From: JBBDIX01 sp050486225
GTDB lineage: Bacteria > Actinomycetota > Nitriliruptoria > Nitriliruptorales > Nitriliruptoraceae
DNA length: 64,000 nucleotides
Reading direction: 5' to 3'
Assembly (NCBI GenBank): GCA_050486225.1
Contig: JBJHCV010000011.1
Coordinates: forward strand, 1-64,000
In this document: piece after piece, positions 43,396 to 52,308 of the stretch
Position numbering within the stretch: position 1 is the stretch's first letter
Layout of the letters: each line of letters opens with the position of its first letter
Made by a program: the position numbers and the translations under genes
The notes under the pieces: generated by a model
What the model was told of the DNA's origin: nothing
What the model saw: the letters and a program-made list of their open reading frames with translations, nothing else
The model's database searches: none

Positions 43396-44403
43396 ATGAG
43401 CGCCCACACCGAACGTGTCGTCGACATCCACTGCCACGTCGCGCTGCCGGAGTGTCAGGAGTGGGTCGAGGGGCACTTCCGGCCGGAGTACGACTACTTC
43501 TCGTACCACGCCGGGGCCGTCAGCAACGCGTACAACGCCACCCACTTCCAGGAGATCGTCCCGAAGCTGTCCGAGCCGTCGCGTCGACTCGAGGACATGG
43601 ACGCCATGGGCGTCGACGTGCAGGCCATCTCGGTCGCGCCACCCCAGTACTACTACTGGACCACGCCGGACCTCGGCGAGCGGCTCGCGCGCCGGCTGAA
43701 CGAGCGCATCGCGGAGATCTGTCGCGAGCACCCGACCCGCTTCACGGGCCTCGGCACGCTGCCGATGCAGGACACCGAGCGGGCGCTGGCCGAACTCGAC
43801 CGTGTCGTCGACGACTACGGCTTCCGTGGCGTGGAGGTCTGCACCAACGTCAACGGGATGGACTACGACCATCCCCGGTTCGACCCGATCTTCGCCAGGG
43901 CCGAGGAGCTCGGGGTGCTCATCGTCCTGCACCCGCACGGCTACACCGACGGTCTGCGTCTGTCCGACTACTACCTCACCAACGTCATCGGCAACCCGCT
44001 CGACTCGACGGTCGCGGTTGCGCGCATGATCTTCGGGGGCGTGTTCCAGCGCCACCCCGACCTGAGGGTGTGCGTGGTGCACGGTGGGGGCTACCTCCCG
44101 TTCTACTGGGCGCGGATGGACCACGCCTGGGGCGCGCGCACCGACGGGCGGGTCCGGCTCGACCATCCGCCCAGCGAGGATCTCCGACGCCTGTACGTCG
44201 ACACCGTGGTGTTCGACCCGTCGCAGCTGGCGACGCTGATCGACACGATGGGTGCGGACCACGTGCTGCTCGGGACCGACTACCCGTACGACATGGGTGA
44301 GGCCGACCCGGTCGGGTTCGTGGGTCGTGTCGAGGGGCTCGGCGACGACGATCGTGCTGCGGTGCTCGGCGGCAACGCGGCTCGCCTGCTCGGTCTCGAC
44401 TGA
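43396..44403 (+). CDS. Amidohydrolase, aminocarboxymuconate-semialdehyde decarboxylase-like (2)
   Basis: A 335-residue TIM-barrel metal enzyme, paralogue of the gene at 23930-24937. HxH lies in VDIHCHVALPE, the metal histidines in VLHPHGYTDG and VVHGGGYLP, and the aspartate in LGTDYPYDMGE. The family decarboxylates or hydrates ring-cleavage products. ATG 43396 follows GGGGAG. Its neighbours are an orphan binding protein upstream and a convergent D-2-hydroxyacid dehydrogenase gene. Confidence 0.87.
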   Translation: MSAHTERVVDIHCHVALPECQEWVEGHFRPEYDYFSYHAGAVSNAYNATHFQEIVPKLSEPSRRLEDMDAMGVDVQAISVAPPQYYYWTTPDLGERLARRLNERIAEICREHPTRFTGLGTLPMQDTERALAELDRVVDDYGFRGVEVCTNVNGMDYDHPRFDPIFARAEELGVLIVLHPHGYTDGLRLSDYYLTNVIGNPLDSTVAVARMIFGGVFQRHPDLRVCVVHGGGYLPFYWARMDHAWGARTDGRVRLDHPPSEDLRRLYVDTVVFDPSQLATLIDTMGADHVLLGTDYPYDMGEADPVGFVGRVEGLGDDDRAAVLGGNAARLLGLD

Positions 44404-44424
44404 CGCGGACCGAACGGGACGGGG

Positions 44425-45363
44425 TCAGTTCACCCGGTAGTCGGGGTCCTGCCCCGACAGCACCCGGATGATCTGCGTGGCGGCCTTGGTCTGCGACTCA
44501 CGGATGGCCTCCTCCGAGTAGTACGCGACGTGCGGCGTCATGAGCAGGTTCGGGACGTCGACGACGCGGTCGACATCGACGGGCTCCATCTCGAACACGT
44601 CGAGCGCCGCAGCGGCGATGGTCCCGTCACGCAGCGCCGTGGTGGCCGCGTCGAGGTCGACCAGTGGGCCTCGCGACGTGTTCACCAGCACCGCGTCGGA
44701 CCGCATCCTCGCGAACTGTTCGGCGCCCATCATGCCGCGGGTGTCGGGGGTCAGGGGCAGGTGCAGAGACACGGCGTGCGACCGTTCGAGCAGTTCGTCG
44801 ACACCCACGAGCTCGAGTTCGTCGGATCGTTCGACGAAGGGGTCGTGTCCCAGCAGTCGACAGCCGGTGGGCCGGAGCAGTTCGGCGACACGGCGTCCGA
44901 TCCGCCCGAGCCCCACGATGCCGATCTCCAGTTCCGACAGTCGGTGCAGTGGTCGGACACCCGCGACGCCCCACTCTCCGGCACGCACGAGGCGGTCACC
45001 GTCGGGGATGCGACGCAGCAGGGCCAGCAGCATGGCCAGCGTGTGGGTCGCGACCTCCTCGACGCAGTAGTCGGGGACGTTGGTGACGGTGATCCCCGCG
45101 GAGGCGGCGGCCTCGAGGTCCACGTTGTCGACACCGATGCCGTACCGGGCGATGACCCGGCACCGCTCGAGTGAGGCCACCGCGTCTGCGTCGATCGGCA
45201 GGTAGGTGTTGAGCAGCGCATCGGCGTCACGTGCCTCCGCGAGCGCCCCCTCACGCGTGCCGTCCGCCACGACCAGCTCCGCGTCGATCTCGGCGAGCAG
45301 CGCACGTTCGACCTCGACGGCGGGGAACACCTGGTCGGTCACGACGACCTTGTGGCTCGGCAT
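44425..45363 (-). CDS. D-2-hydroxyacid dehydrogenase (phosphoglycerate dehydrogenase-like)
   Basis: A 312-residue NAD-dependent dehydrogenase. The Rossmann motif GIVGLGRIGRRVAELL starts at about residue 147; the catalytic Arg lies in NTSRGPLVD, Glu in LDVFEMEP, and His in LMTPHVAYYS. The family reduces glyoxylate, hydroxypyruvate and other 2-keto-acids or oxidises D-2-hydroxyacids. No C-terminal ACT domain is present, so it is not a full serine-pathway enzyme. ATG 45363 follows GGAG. It is divergent from the alcohol dehydrogenase gene. Confidence 0.9.
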   Translation of the reverse strand: MPSHKVVVTDQVFPAVEVERALLAEIDAELVVADGTREGALAEARDADALLNTYLPIDADAVASLERCRVIARYGIGVDNVDLEAAASAGITVTNVPDYCVEEVATHTLAMLLALLRRIPDGDRLVRAGEWGVAGVRPLHRLSELEIGIVGLGRIGRRVAELLRPTGCRLLGHDPFVERSDELELVGVDELLERSHAVSLHLPLTPDTRGMMGAEQFARMRSDAVLVNTSRGPLVDLDAATTALRDGTIAAAALDVFEMEPVDVDRVVDVPNLLMTPHVAYYSEEAIRESQTKAATQIIRVLSGQDPDYRVN

Positions 45364-45416
45364 GGAGGAGGCTCCGTTCTTCGTGGGCCGGTGCGGGACG
45401 CTCCCGCCGGCGTTGT

Positions 45417-45446
45417 CCCTGTCCCGGACAGGGGGTTGGGTACCGT
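45417..45446 (+). promoter_or_regulatory. Perfect palindromic operator and promoter of the alcohol dehydrogenase
   Basis: CCCTGTCC-C-GGACAGGG (45417-45433) is an eight-base perfect inverted repeat around one base, placed where the -35 box should lie for the -10 box TACCGT (45441-45446). It lies in the 136-base gap between two divergent dehydrogenase genes, so it could control both. No regulator gene is adjacent. Confidence 0.5.
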
Positions 45447-45499
45447 AGACGAGGCGTCCAGCGGTCGCATCCGGGCGCCGGTCGGGAGGCGGACAGGCC

Positions 45500-46507
45500 G
45501 TGCGAGCGCTCGTTCTGCGTGCACCCGGGGAGGTCGAGCTTGCCGAGGTCGCCGATCCCCGTCCCGGTGACGCCGCCCTGGTGCGAGTCCTGACGGCGGG
45601 CGTGTGCGGGACCGACCTGAAGGTGATCGACGGGTCCGTGCGGGTCGAGCATCCCCGGATCCTCGGACACGAGGCCGTCGGCGAGGTGGTCGTCGCCGGG
45701 TCGAGTGGCCGTCACGCGGTGGGTGACCGTGTGCTCGTCGACCCTGCGGTGACCTGCGGGTCGTGCACGCCGTGCCTGACAGACCTGCCGCACCTGTGTG
45801 CGCAGGGGGGCCTGCTCGGACGGGACGTCGACGGCTGCTTCGCGGACCTGATCTCGGTCGACGAGTCGCGGCTGCACACGGTGCCCGGCGCCATCGATCC
45901 CGCCGTCGGTCCGCTGCTGCAGGTGCTGGGCACGTGCGTCCACGCGCAGACGCTCGTGGAGCCGCTTCCCGAGGGGCCAGCCGTGGTGGTCGGGCTAGGG
46001 GTGAGTGGGCTGCTCCATCTGCAGCTGCTTCGCGCACGAGGCGTCACCACGATCGTCGGCCTGACCCGGTCGGCGTCCGGGCGCCGACTCGCCGAGCGCC
46101 TCGGAGCGACGGTCACCGCGCACCCTGCGGATGCAGCCCGCGTCGTCGCCGAGGCCACCGGAGACCGGGGCGCCCCGCTGGTCGTGGAGACCTCTGGCGT
46201 GCCCGACGGCGTCCAGACGGCTCTGGACGCGGCGGCACCGGCCGGCACGATCCTGCAGTTCGGCACGATCAGCGACCGTGGCCACGACCTCGACCTGTAC
46301 CCGCTGTACCTGAAGGAACTGCGGGTGATCGGTGCGCGCAGTGCCCGGCCGCGCGACCTGGCACGCGCCATCGACCACGTCGCCGCCGGGGACGTGTCGC
46401 TGGAGCCACTGGCCGGCCAGCGCTTCGACGCCGGCGACCACGGGGCCGCGATCGAACGCAGCCGAACCGCAGGCGCGCTGAAGGTCACCCTCGCGTTCGG
46501 CGCCTGA
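45500..46507 (+). CDS. Zinc-dependent medium-chain alcohol dehydrogenase
   Basis: A 335-residue MDR-family oxidoreductase. Catalytic zinc ligands are the Cys in AGVCGTDLK and the His-Glu in GHEAVGE. The structural zinc motif is CGSCTPCLTDLPHLC (about residues 90-104). The NAD(P) domain has VVVGLGVSGLLHLQLL. It resembles sorbitol/threonine dehydrogenase-type enzymes oxidising secondary alcohols. The start is GTG 45500 behind GGGAGG. It converges on the CocE-like gene. The substrate is unknown. Confidence 0.9.
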   Translation: MRALVLRAPGEVELAEVADPRPGDAALVRVLTAGVCGTDLKVIDGSVRVEHPRILGHEAVGEVVVAGSSGRHAVGDRVLVDPAVTCGSCTPCLTDLPHLCAQGGLLGRDVDGCFADLISVDESRLHTVPGAIDPAVGPLLQVLGTCVHAQTLVEPLPEGPAVVVGLGVSGLLHLQLLRARGVTTIVGLTRSASGRRLAERLGATVTAHPADAARVVAEATGDRGAPLVVETSGVPDGVQTALDAAAPAGTILQFGTISDRGHDLDLYPLYLKELRVIGARSARPRDLARAIDHVAAGDVSLEPLAGQRFDAGDHGAAIERSRTAGALKVTLAFGA

Positions 46508-46531
46508 TCCTTCGGGCGGCCGACCGGCGCG

Positions 46532-48286
46532 TCAGCGGTTCGGTGGAACGATCGGCACGAGCAGGTGGGAGGGGTGCTCACCTCCGGCGTACACGGTCGT
46601 CGTGCCGCCGAAGATCGAGGCCGGACGGTCGGTCGGGTCGTCGTGCAGGAACGGTCCACATCCGCGCAGCACGTTCTTGAAGTGGGGGAGTCGCTCGTCG
46701 GACGCCAGCGGGTACTCGTAGTCGCGGCCGAGCACGCTCAGGGCAACCCGGTACCCGGCGGGCACGACCAGACTGGTGGGCCAGATCTCCACGTCGAGTT
46801 CGACGATCTCTCCCGGTTCGAGGGGCCAGCGTTCGTCGTGGGTGTGGTACGGCTGGTACTCGGTCGAACGCTCCGCGTCGAGCTTCCGGTGCGACGCCCG
46901 CAGCCATCCCTGGGCGATCGGGGTGTGGGGATCGATCGCTCCCTGGAAGACGACCTCCTCGTCGTCGGGGGAGAAGACCCGGACCACCAGGAACAGGTCG
47001 GCGTCGGACGTGCTCGACGACACGTACAGCCGAGCGGCCATCGGGCCGGTGATCTCCGTGTCGGTCGGCATCGGTGGCGACCAGAACGTGACCCCGTCCC
47101 CGAGCGCCTCGAACGCACGCGCGTCGGACGTCGCGGGCGCGGCGTCCGTCAGGGACTGCTCCCCGGCATCGAGGTACCACCGGGTCCACTGGGTGCGTGC
47201 GATCGGCCACTCGTGTTCGGCGCGGTCCTCGAAGTGGTCGAGGTGACGCACGCGAAGCAGCACCGGTGGGGTCTGGTCCCATCCGTTGTCCTCGCCCTTC
47301 AGGAAGTGGTCGAGGAAGCGCTTCTGCAGGTCGACGCCGTAGGCGGTGTAGTACTCGGTCCAGTGCTCGATGCCGTGGATCTCCAGCCACTTCTGCTCGG
47401 ACGCGGCGTTGGTGAACGCGTCGACGTTGCCCCGCAGGTGCAGTCCCTGCCCACCCCAGTTGGCCGCGGACAGGAACGGGACCGTGATGCGCGACCAGTC
47501 CGCAGACCGTTCGCGGTGGAACTCGTCGTCCAACGGGTGGGCCAGGATCGTGGCGCCGAAGTCGGCGCGGTTGCGTTCGAGTTCCTCCTCGGAGAGGGTC
47601 TCGTCGCCGCAGATCGGCAGGCCGTTGAACGGACTGATCCCCCCGTCGGGGCCGCGTCCGTGCTGCACGGTCTTGACCTGCATGTCGTACCAGTGCTCGA
47701 AGAACGTGCAGACGATGCCGCCGTGGTGGGACATGTCGCGGTAGAAGTCGGCGGCGCCCTCCCACGGGATCATCGCCGTGAGGTGCGGTGGCTGCATGCC
47801 TGCCACGTGCCACGCGTTGATGGCGTAGTAGGAGATGCCGCTGACGGCGACCTTCCCGGTGCTCCACGGCTGCACGCCGGCCCACTCGACGCACTCGTAC
47901 AGGTCACGGGTCTCACGGGCGGAGAAGTGGTCGATGAACCCGGGCGACCGGCCGCACCCCCTCGAGTCGACCCGGACACACACGTACCCGTGGGGCACCC
48001 ACTTCTCCGGGTCGGCGACCTCCCAGTTCTGGTAGGCGTTGGTCGATCCGGCGGTCACGTCGGGGTGGTCGGCGGCCATCTTCTCCCAGGCGCCCGAGTA
48101 GCCGTCCTGGAACGGCAGCCCCTTGCCGTAGGGCCCGTAGGTGAGCAGCACCGGGTACTGGCCCTCTTCGACGGGACGGAAGACGTCGGCCTTCAGGACC
48201 AGTCCGTCGTCGACCTCGATGTCGACGTCCCAGTCGATCTGCATGCCGTCACGGATCTCGCGGTGTGTGGTCACGGGTTCTGCCAC
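46532..48286 (-). CDS. CocE/NonD-family serine hydrolase
   Basis: A 584-residue hydrolase of the X-Pro dipeptidyl-peptidase/cocaine esterase family. The alpha/beta core carries the nucleophile in VSGISYYAIN, the oxyanion/Tyr region LTYGPYGKG and the loop DSRGCGRSPG; the C-terminal jelly-roll domain covers about 350-580. Such enzymes cleave esters, acyl-amino acids or proline-containing peptides. GTG 48286 overlaps its presumed GAAGG site; GTG 48274 has better spacing and may be the true start. It ends the minus-strand group beginning at 52256. Confidence 0.88.
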   Translation of the reverse strand: MAEPVTTHREIRDGMQIDWDVDIEVDDGLVLKADVFRPVEEGQYPVLLTYGPYGKGLPFQDGYSGAWEKMAADHPDVTAGSTNAYQNWEVADPEKWVPHGYVCVRVDSRGCGRSPGFIDHFSARETRDLYECVEWAGVQPWSTGKVAVSGISYYAINAWHVAGMQPPHLTAMIPWEGAADFYRDMSHHGGIVCTFFEHWYDMQVKTVQHGRGPDGGISPFNGLPICGDETLSEEELERNRADFGATILAHPLDDEFHRERSADWSRITVPFLSAANWGGQGLHLRGNVDAFTNAASEQKWLEIHGIEHWTEYYTAYGVDLQKRFLDHFLKGEDNGWDQTPPVLLRVRHLDHFEDRAEHEWPIARTQWTRWYLDAGEQSLTDAAPATSDARAFEALGDGVTFWSPPMPTDTEITGPMAARLYVSSSTSDADLFLVVRVFSPDDEEVVFQGAIDPHTPIAQGWLRASHRKLDAERSTEYQPYHTHDERWPLEPGEIVELDVEIWPTSLVVPAGYRVALSVLGRDYEYPLASDERLPHFKNVLRGCGPFLHDDPTDRPASIFGGTTTVYAGGEHPSHLLVPIVPPNR

Positions 48287-48332
48287 CTTCGGGGTCGTCG
48301 GCCAGTCGGCCGGGTCGGTCGTCGGTCAGCGG

Positions 48333-48968
48333 TCAGGAGTCCCCGCCCGTCACCGCAGCAAGCGCCTCGTCACTGTCCATGACCCAGCCGAACGCGCGCT
48401 CGATGAGCCGCAGTGCCGGGTCGTGGTACTCGGGTCCGTCGACCGAGTCGACGCAGTCGGTCACCACGACCGGTGCGTAGTCGCGGGTCGACGCCGTGAT
48501 CGCGGTGGTGAGCACGCAGCTGTTGGTGTTCACGCCGGTGATCAGCAGCGTGTTCACGTCGAGCCGCCGCAGCAGGAAGTCGAGGTCGGTGTGCAGGAAG
48601 CAGTCGTAGCGCTTCTTGGTCTGCACGACGTGGTCCCCGTCGCCGAGCACCCCGGGCATCAGGTCGACCCCCGGCATCGTGTCGATGTTGTGACGCAGCA
48701 CGTTCGAACGCGTGGCGTCCGTGTCGGCGATGACCCGCCAGAACGGGTTGCCGGCACTCTCCGCGCCGTCTCGGTAGTACGTCACGACGTGGACCACCGG
48801 GATCCCGGCGGCGCGGGCGCGGTCGAGCAGTCGGACGTTGGCGGCCACGACACGTGCGGCCGCGTCGGTCGGCAGGGGCTGCGTGGCCACCTCGGGATCG
48901 AGGTGCCCCCGATGGACGTCGACGGTCAGCACCGCCGGTCGGACCTGGTCCACCCCGAACCTGCTCAT
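48333..48968 (-). CDS. Isochorismatase-family cysteine hydrolase
   Basis: A 211-residue cysteine hydrolase with the catalytic triad Asp17 (LTVDVHRGH), Lys118 or Lys119 (VQTKKRYDCF) and Cys151 (NTNSCVLTT). Relatives hydrolyse N-carbamoylsarcosine, biuret, maleamate, ureidoacrylate or nicotinamide, that is, amides released by ring or purine degradation. ATG 48968 follows GGGAGGGA. It is the strongest sign that an amide or carbamoyl intermediate is processed in this group. It resembles the N-carbamoylsarcosine/biuret/maleamate amidase branch more than isochorismatase, but the substrate is not fixed. Confidence 0.9.
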   Translation of the reverse strand: MSRFGVDQVRPAVLTVDVHRGHLDPEVATQPLPTDAAARVVAANVRLLDRARAAGIPVVHVVTYYRDGAESAGNPFWRVIADTDATRSNVLRHNIDTMPGVDLMPGVLGDGDHVVQTKKRYDCFLHTDLDFLLRRLDVNTLLITGVNTNSCVLTTAITASTRDYAPVVVTDCVDSVDGPEYHDPALRLIERAFGWVMDSDEALAAVTGGDS

Positions 48969-49044
48969 CGTCCCTCCCTGCCCTCGACCACCGGTGTCCC
49001 CTCACGTGCCGCGGAACGGCTCCCACCGAGCCCACGGACAGGTG

Positions 49045-49941
49045 TCAGACCCTACCGTCCGGATCGCCCGTGCTCCCGTCGAGGATCCGGCGCACTGCGG
49101 CGATGTCGAGGTCTCCCATCCCCGCCGACACGACGGCACGGTGCAGGGCCGCGCACGCGTCGAACACCGGCGTCCGCCCACCGACCGACGCGGCGAACGA
49201 CGCGATCACGTCGAGGTCCTTGGTGAACAGGTCCGCCGGCATGTGGACCGGCTCGTGGGTGTCGGCCGCGACGAGGGGGCCGCGGACCTCGAGCATGCGC
49301 GAGTTGCCGGCTCCGGCCGCCAGGGTGTCGACCACCACCTGTGGGTCGAGGCCCGCGCGGATCCCGAGCACGATGGCCTCGGCCGCAGCGGCGGTGTGCA
49401 CGGCCACCAGGTGGTTGGCGAGGTACTTCATCATGGACCCGGTCCCGAACGGGCCGAGCACCACGTGCTCGCGGGCGATGGCGTCGAACACCGGCCGGCA
49501 GGCCTCGACCGCGTCGGGATCCCCACTGGCGAACACGACGACGTCACGTACCAGGGCCTGTCGGGCGGTCCCGCTGACGGGACAGTCGAGCAGCACGACC
49601 CCGGCGTCGGCGGCGACGTCGTGGGCACGCCACCGGTCGTCGACTCCCAGCGTGCTGGTCTCGACCACGATCACGGGTCGTCGCGCAGCGGCGAGGAGTC
49701 CGTCGGGGCCGGTGAGGACCGCGTCGAGCGCAGCGGCGGAGGGCAGTGACGTGATCACCTTCCCCGCGCGTTCGGCGACCTCGCGTGGGCACCCGGCGAG
49801 TTCCCCTCCCTGGCGGGTCAGGGCGACGCGTGGTGCGTCGGCGACGTCGTACCCCACGACCTGCAGGCCTGCGGCGAGCAGGTGGGTGCTCATGGCGCCA
49901 CCCATGCGGCCGAGGCCGACGACGCCGATCGTGTCCGTCAT
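49045..49941 (-). CDS. Beta-hydroxyacid dehydrogenase (3-hydroxyisobutyrate dehydrogenase family)
   Basis: A 298-residue NAD(P) enzyme: N-terminal GVVGLGRMGGAMSTHLL, substrate motif DCPVSGTARQA, and catalytic lysine region GTGSMMKYLANHLVA. The family oxidises 3-hydroxyisobutyrate, tartronate semialdehyde and similar beta-hydroxyacids. ATG 49941 follows GGAG and overlaps the previous stop by four bases; a longer start is unlikely. Together with mmsA it could form a valine- or beta-hydroxyacid-type terminal route, but gene order does not prove this. Confidence 0.9.
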   Translation of the reverse strand: MTDTIGVVGLGRMGGAMSTHLLAAGLQVVGYDVADAPRVALTRQGGELAGCPREVAERAGKVITSLPSAAALDAVLTGPDGLLAAARRPVIVVETSTLGVDDRWRAHDVAADAGVVLLDCPVSGTARQALVRDVVVFASGDPDAVEACRPVFDAIAREHVVLGPFGTGSMMKYLANHLVAVHTAAAAEAIVLGIRAGLDPQVVVDTLAAGAGNSRMLEVRGPLVAADTHEPVHMPADLFTKDLDVIASFAASVGGRTPVFDACAALHRAVVSAGMGDLDIAAVRRILDGSTGDPDGRV

Positions 49942-50846
49942 GGTGACTCCTGCCGGCGTGGGAGCGGTCGGTCGGCCTCGGTGCGCTCGTCGAGCACGAC
50001 GTCGTCGAGCCACTCGGCGACCAGCCGGGTGACGTGGTCCTCGCGCCCGGTCTGGAAGTGGTCACAGTCGTCGACGACGACCACGTCGCACCGCGTCGGG
50101 CACGCGTCGCGGAACGCCGCGGCCGGATACACGTCCGGGTCCTCCTCCCGGTCACCCACGAGGTAGAGGACCGGGCAGTCGACGTGTGGTGCCGCCGCGA
50201 GCAGGTCGGGGGTGTTCTCGTGCCGGTCGAGCAGGCTCGTCGCACTGATCACGTACCACCAGCCGGGCAGCAGCATCAGTTCGTCTCCGCGGCCGTCGGC
50301 GACGAGCGCGCGTGCCCGGTCGAGGGCCTCCTCGAGCCCGTCGCCCGCGAGGTGGCCGAGTGCCGACGACCACGTGAGGGTGTCGGGTCCTCCTCGATGC
50401 GCCGACAGGAGCACCAGCGCGCGTACGCGGCCGGGACGTGCGGCGGCCCATGCGGCCCCGAGCGTGCCGCCGTTGCTGTGGCCGACGACCACCGGCCGGT
50501 CGTGGCCGCGCTCGCGCATCAGTTCGGCGGCGAACGTGTTGTCCGCGTCCCCCTGGGCCGCGGTCTGGAAGGCGCCACCCTCCGGGACCCGGCTGTTGCG
50601 GGTGCTGAGCACGTCGTGGCCCCGCCGGTTGAACGCGAGGCAGTCCCACCCGTCCGCGACGAGTCGCGGCGGCAGGTACCGCGGAGGGCCGACGTAGAAG
50701 TTCATGGTGTTGCCGTGCAGCAGCATCACCCCGCCGCGCGGCTGTCCGGGCGACGCGTACCACAGGCCGTCGAGGGGGACGTCGTCGGTCGGGATGGACA
50801 CGAGGTCGATCGCCGGGCCCTCGGGCCGTGCGGGAATGCCACCCAT
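49938..50846 (-). CDS. Alpha/beta hydrolase
   Basis: A 302-residue alpha/beta hydrolase with oxyanion segment MLLHGNTMN, nucleophile elbow VVVGHSNGGTLG, acid about GDREEDPDV and histidine in DDCDHFQTG. ATG 50846 follows GGAG. Its stop overlaps the beta-hydroxyacid dehydrogenase start (ATGA), so the two are co-translated. It is small, lacks the helical N-domain of the dihydroxypseudooxynicotine hydrolase-like proteins, and is not closely related to them. An esterase or C-C hydrolase role is possible. Confidence 0.85.
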   Translation of the reverse strand: MGGIPARPEGPAIDLVSIPTDDVPLDGLWYASPGQPRGGVMLLHGNTMNFYVGPPRYLPPRLVADGWDCLAFNRRGHDVLSTRNSRVPEGGAFQTAAQGDADNTFAAELMRERGHDRPVVVGHSNGGTLGAAWAAARPGRVRALVLLSAHRGGPDTLTWSSALGHLAGDGLEEALDRARALVADGRGDELMLLPGWWYVISATSLLDRHENTPDLLAAAPHVDCPVLYLVGDREEDPDVYPAAAFRDACPTRCDVVVVDDCDHFQTGREDHVTRLVAEWLDDVVLDERTEADRPLPRRQESP

Positions 50847-50893
50847 CGTGTGCTCCGACCGTCGGGTCGGGCACACCGTAGTGTCACCAGACA

Positions 50894-50939
50894 CGAGAAG
50901 AGGCCGGCGGAGAGGGAGAGAGTGGCCGGCCTCTTCTCG
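50894..50939 (-). terminator. Hairpin terminator after the class III aminotransferase
   Basis: A 15-base perfect stem (CGAGAAGAGGCCGGC at 50894-50908 with its complement at 50925-50939) enclosing a 16-base purine-rich loop. It begins 15 bases after the minus-strand aminotransferase stop at 50955, and lies 47 bases before the next minus-strand start, so the downstream genes probably have their own promoter. Confidence 0.8.
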
Positions 50940-50954
50940 CGGGAGCCGCCGGGT

Positions 50955-52256
50955 TCAGCCGGCGGACTGCTCCGTGCGACGCAGGGTCTCCGACAGGGCG
51001 CGTGCGGCCTCGTCGGTCTCCTCGTCGGTGATGGAGAGCGGGGGAGCGATCCGCAGGACGTTGCCGTACAGGCCGCCCTTGCCGATCAGCACGCCCTCCT
51101 CGCGGGCGATGTTGAGGGCCGTGTTCGCGAGGTCGGGTCGGGGCGTGAGCGTGCCCGGGTCGCCGAACTCCACACCGATCATCAGGCCACGCCCCCGCAC
51201 GTCGATGACGTGGTCGAGGTCCGCGCCCACCGACACGAGCTGGCTCAGCAGTCGCTGACCCTGCTTGGCGGCGTTGCCCTGCAGGTCGTCGCGCTCGAGC
51301 ACCTCGAGGGTGGCGAGCGCGCCTCGCGTCGACAGGTGGTTGCCGCCGAACGTGGAGATCGAGTTGGCGGGAAGCGAGTCGACGATGTCCGCGCGTCCGA
51401 CCACCCCGGCGATCGCGAGCCCGTTGCCGAGCCCCTTCGCGAAGGTCATCAGGTCCGGGGTGACGCCGTGTGCCTGGTGGCCCCACAGGTGGTCGCCCGT
51501 ACGGCCCCATCCGGTCTGGACCTCGTCGCTGATGAACAGGATGCCGTGCTCGTCACAGACCTCCTCCAGCGCCTTCAGGTACCCGTCGGGCGGGATGGTG
51601 AACCCGCCGACCCCCTGGATCGGCTCGGCGATGAGACAGGCGACGTCGCCGGCGGTCGTGGTCGCCAGCACCTCGCGCAGGTCGGTGGCCGCCGCGGCGA
51701 GGTAGGCCTCGTCGTCGAGGTGTGCGAGTGGGCTGCGCAGGCGTTGACCGCTGGCGATCCAGCTGACGTTGAGTGGGTTGAGGCTCGAGGCCGACCAGCC
51801 GCGGTTGCCCGTGATCGACATCGCGGCGAACGTGCGACCGTGGTAGCTGTTGCGCAGCGCGAGGATCTGGTTGGACCGACGCGTGCTGGTTGCCATGAGC
51901 AGCGCAGCCTCGTTGGCCTCCGTGCCCGAGGCGACGAAGAAGACCTTGGCGTCCGGGATGCCGGACATGTCGGCGATCTTCTCGGCGAGCGCGATCTGGT
52001 GCTCGTTGAGGTACAGGGTCGAGGTGTGCACCATGCGCCCGGCCTGGTCACGGATGGCCTCCACGACCTCCGGGACGTTGTAGCCGACCATCGTGGTGAG
52101 GATGCCGGCGAAGAGGTCGAGGTAGCGGTTCCCCTCGGCGTCGACGACGTGACGTCCCTCACCGTCGACGAGGCTCATCGGCTCGTCGTAGTACAGCGCG
52201 AGCCACGACGGCAGGACGCGCTTGTGGCGTTCGAGCATCTCGGCGTGCAGTCCCAT
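50955..52256 (-). CDS. Class III aminotransferase (PLP-dependent)
   Basis: A 433-residue omega-aminotransferase. The PLP lysine lies in MTFAKGLGNG, the PLP aspartate in FISDEVQTGWGR, and ASGTEANEAALLMA is the cofactor-phosphate region. It resembles alanine-glyoxylate aminotransferase 2 and 4-aminobutyrate/beta-alanine aminotransferases. Such an enzyme turns an omega-amino acid into a semialdehyde, which mmsA could oxidise. ATG 52256 follows GGGAGC. It lies 52 bases after the alanine dehydrogenase gene, which could recycle the alanine formed when pyruvate is the amino acceptor. Confidence 0.9.
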   Translation of the reverse strand: MGLHAEMLERHKRVLPSWLALYYDEPMSLVDGEGRHVVDAEGNRYLDLFAGILTTMVGYNVPEVVEAIRDQAGRMVHTSTLYLNEHQIALAEKIADMSGIPDAKVFFVASGTEANEAALLMATSTRRSNQILALRNSYHGRTFAAMSITGNRGWSASSLNPLNVSWIASGQRLRSPLAHLDDEAYLAAAATDLREVLATTTAGDVACLIAEPIQGVGGFTIPPDGYLKALEEVCDEHGILFISDEVQTGWGRTGDHLWGHQAHGVTPDLMTFAKGLGNGLAIAGVVGRADIVDSLPANSISTFGGNHLSTRGALATLEVLERDDLQGNAAKQGQRLLSQLVSVGADLDHVIDVRGRGLMIGVEFGDPGTLTPRPDLANTALNIAREEGVLIGKGGLYGNVLRIAPPLSITDEETDEAARALSETLRRTEQSAG

Positions 52257-52308
52257 GTGTTGGTGCTCCCTGTGTGTCCCCGCGTTCGTGGCGACGGTCG
52301 TTGTTCGG

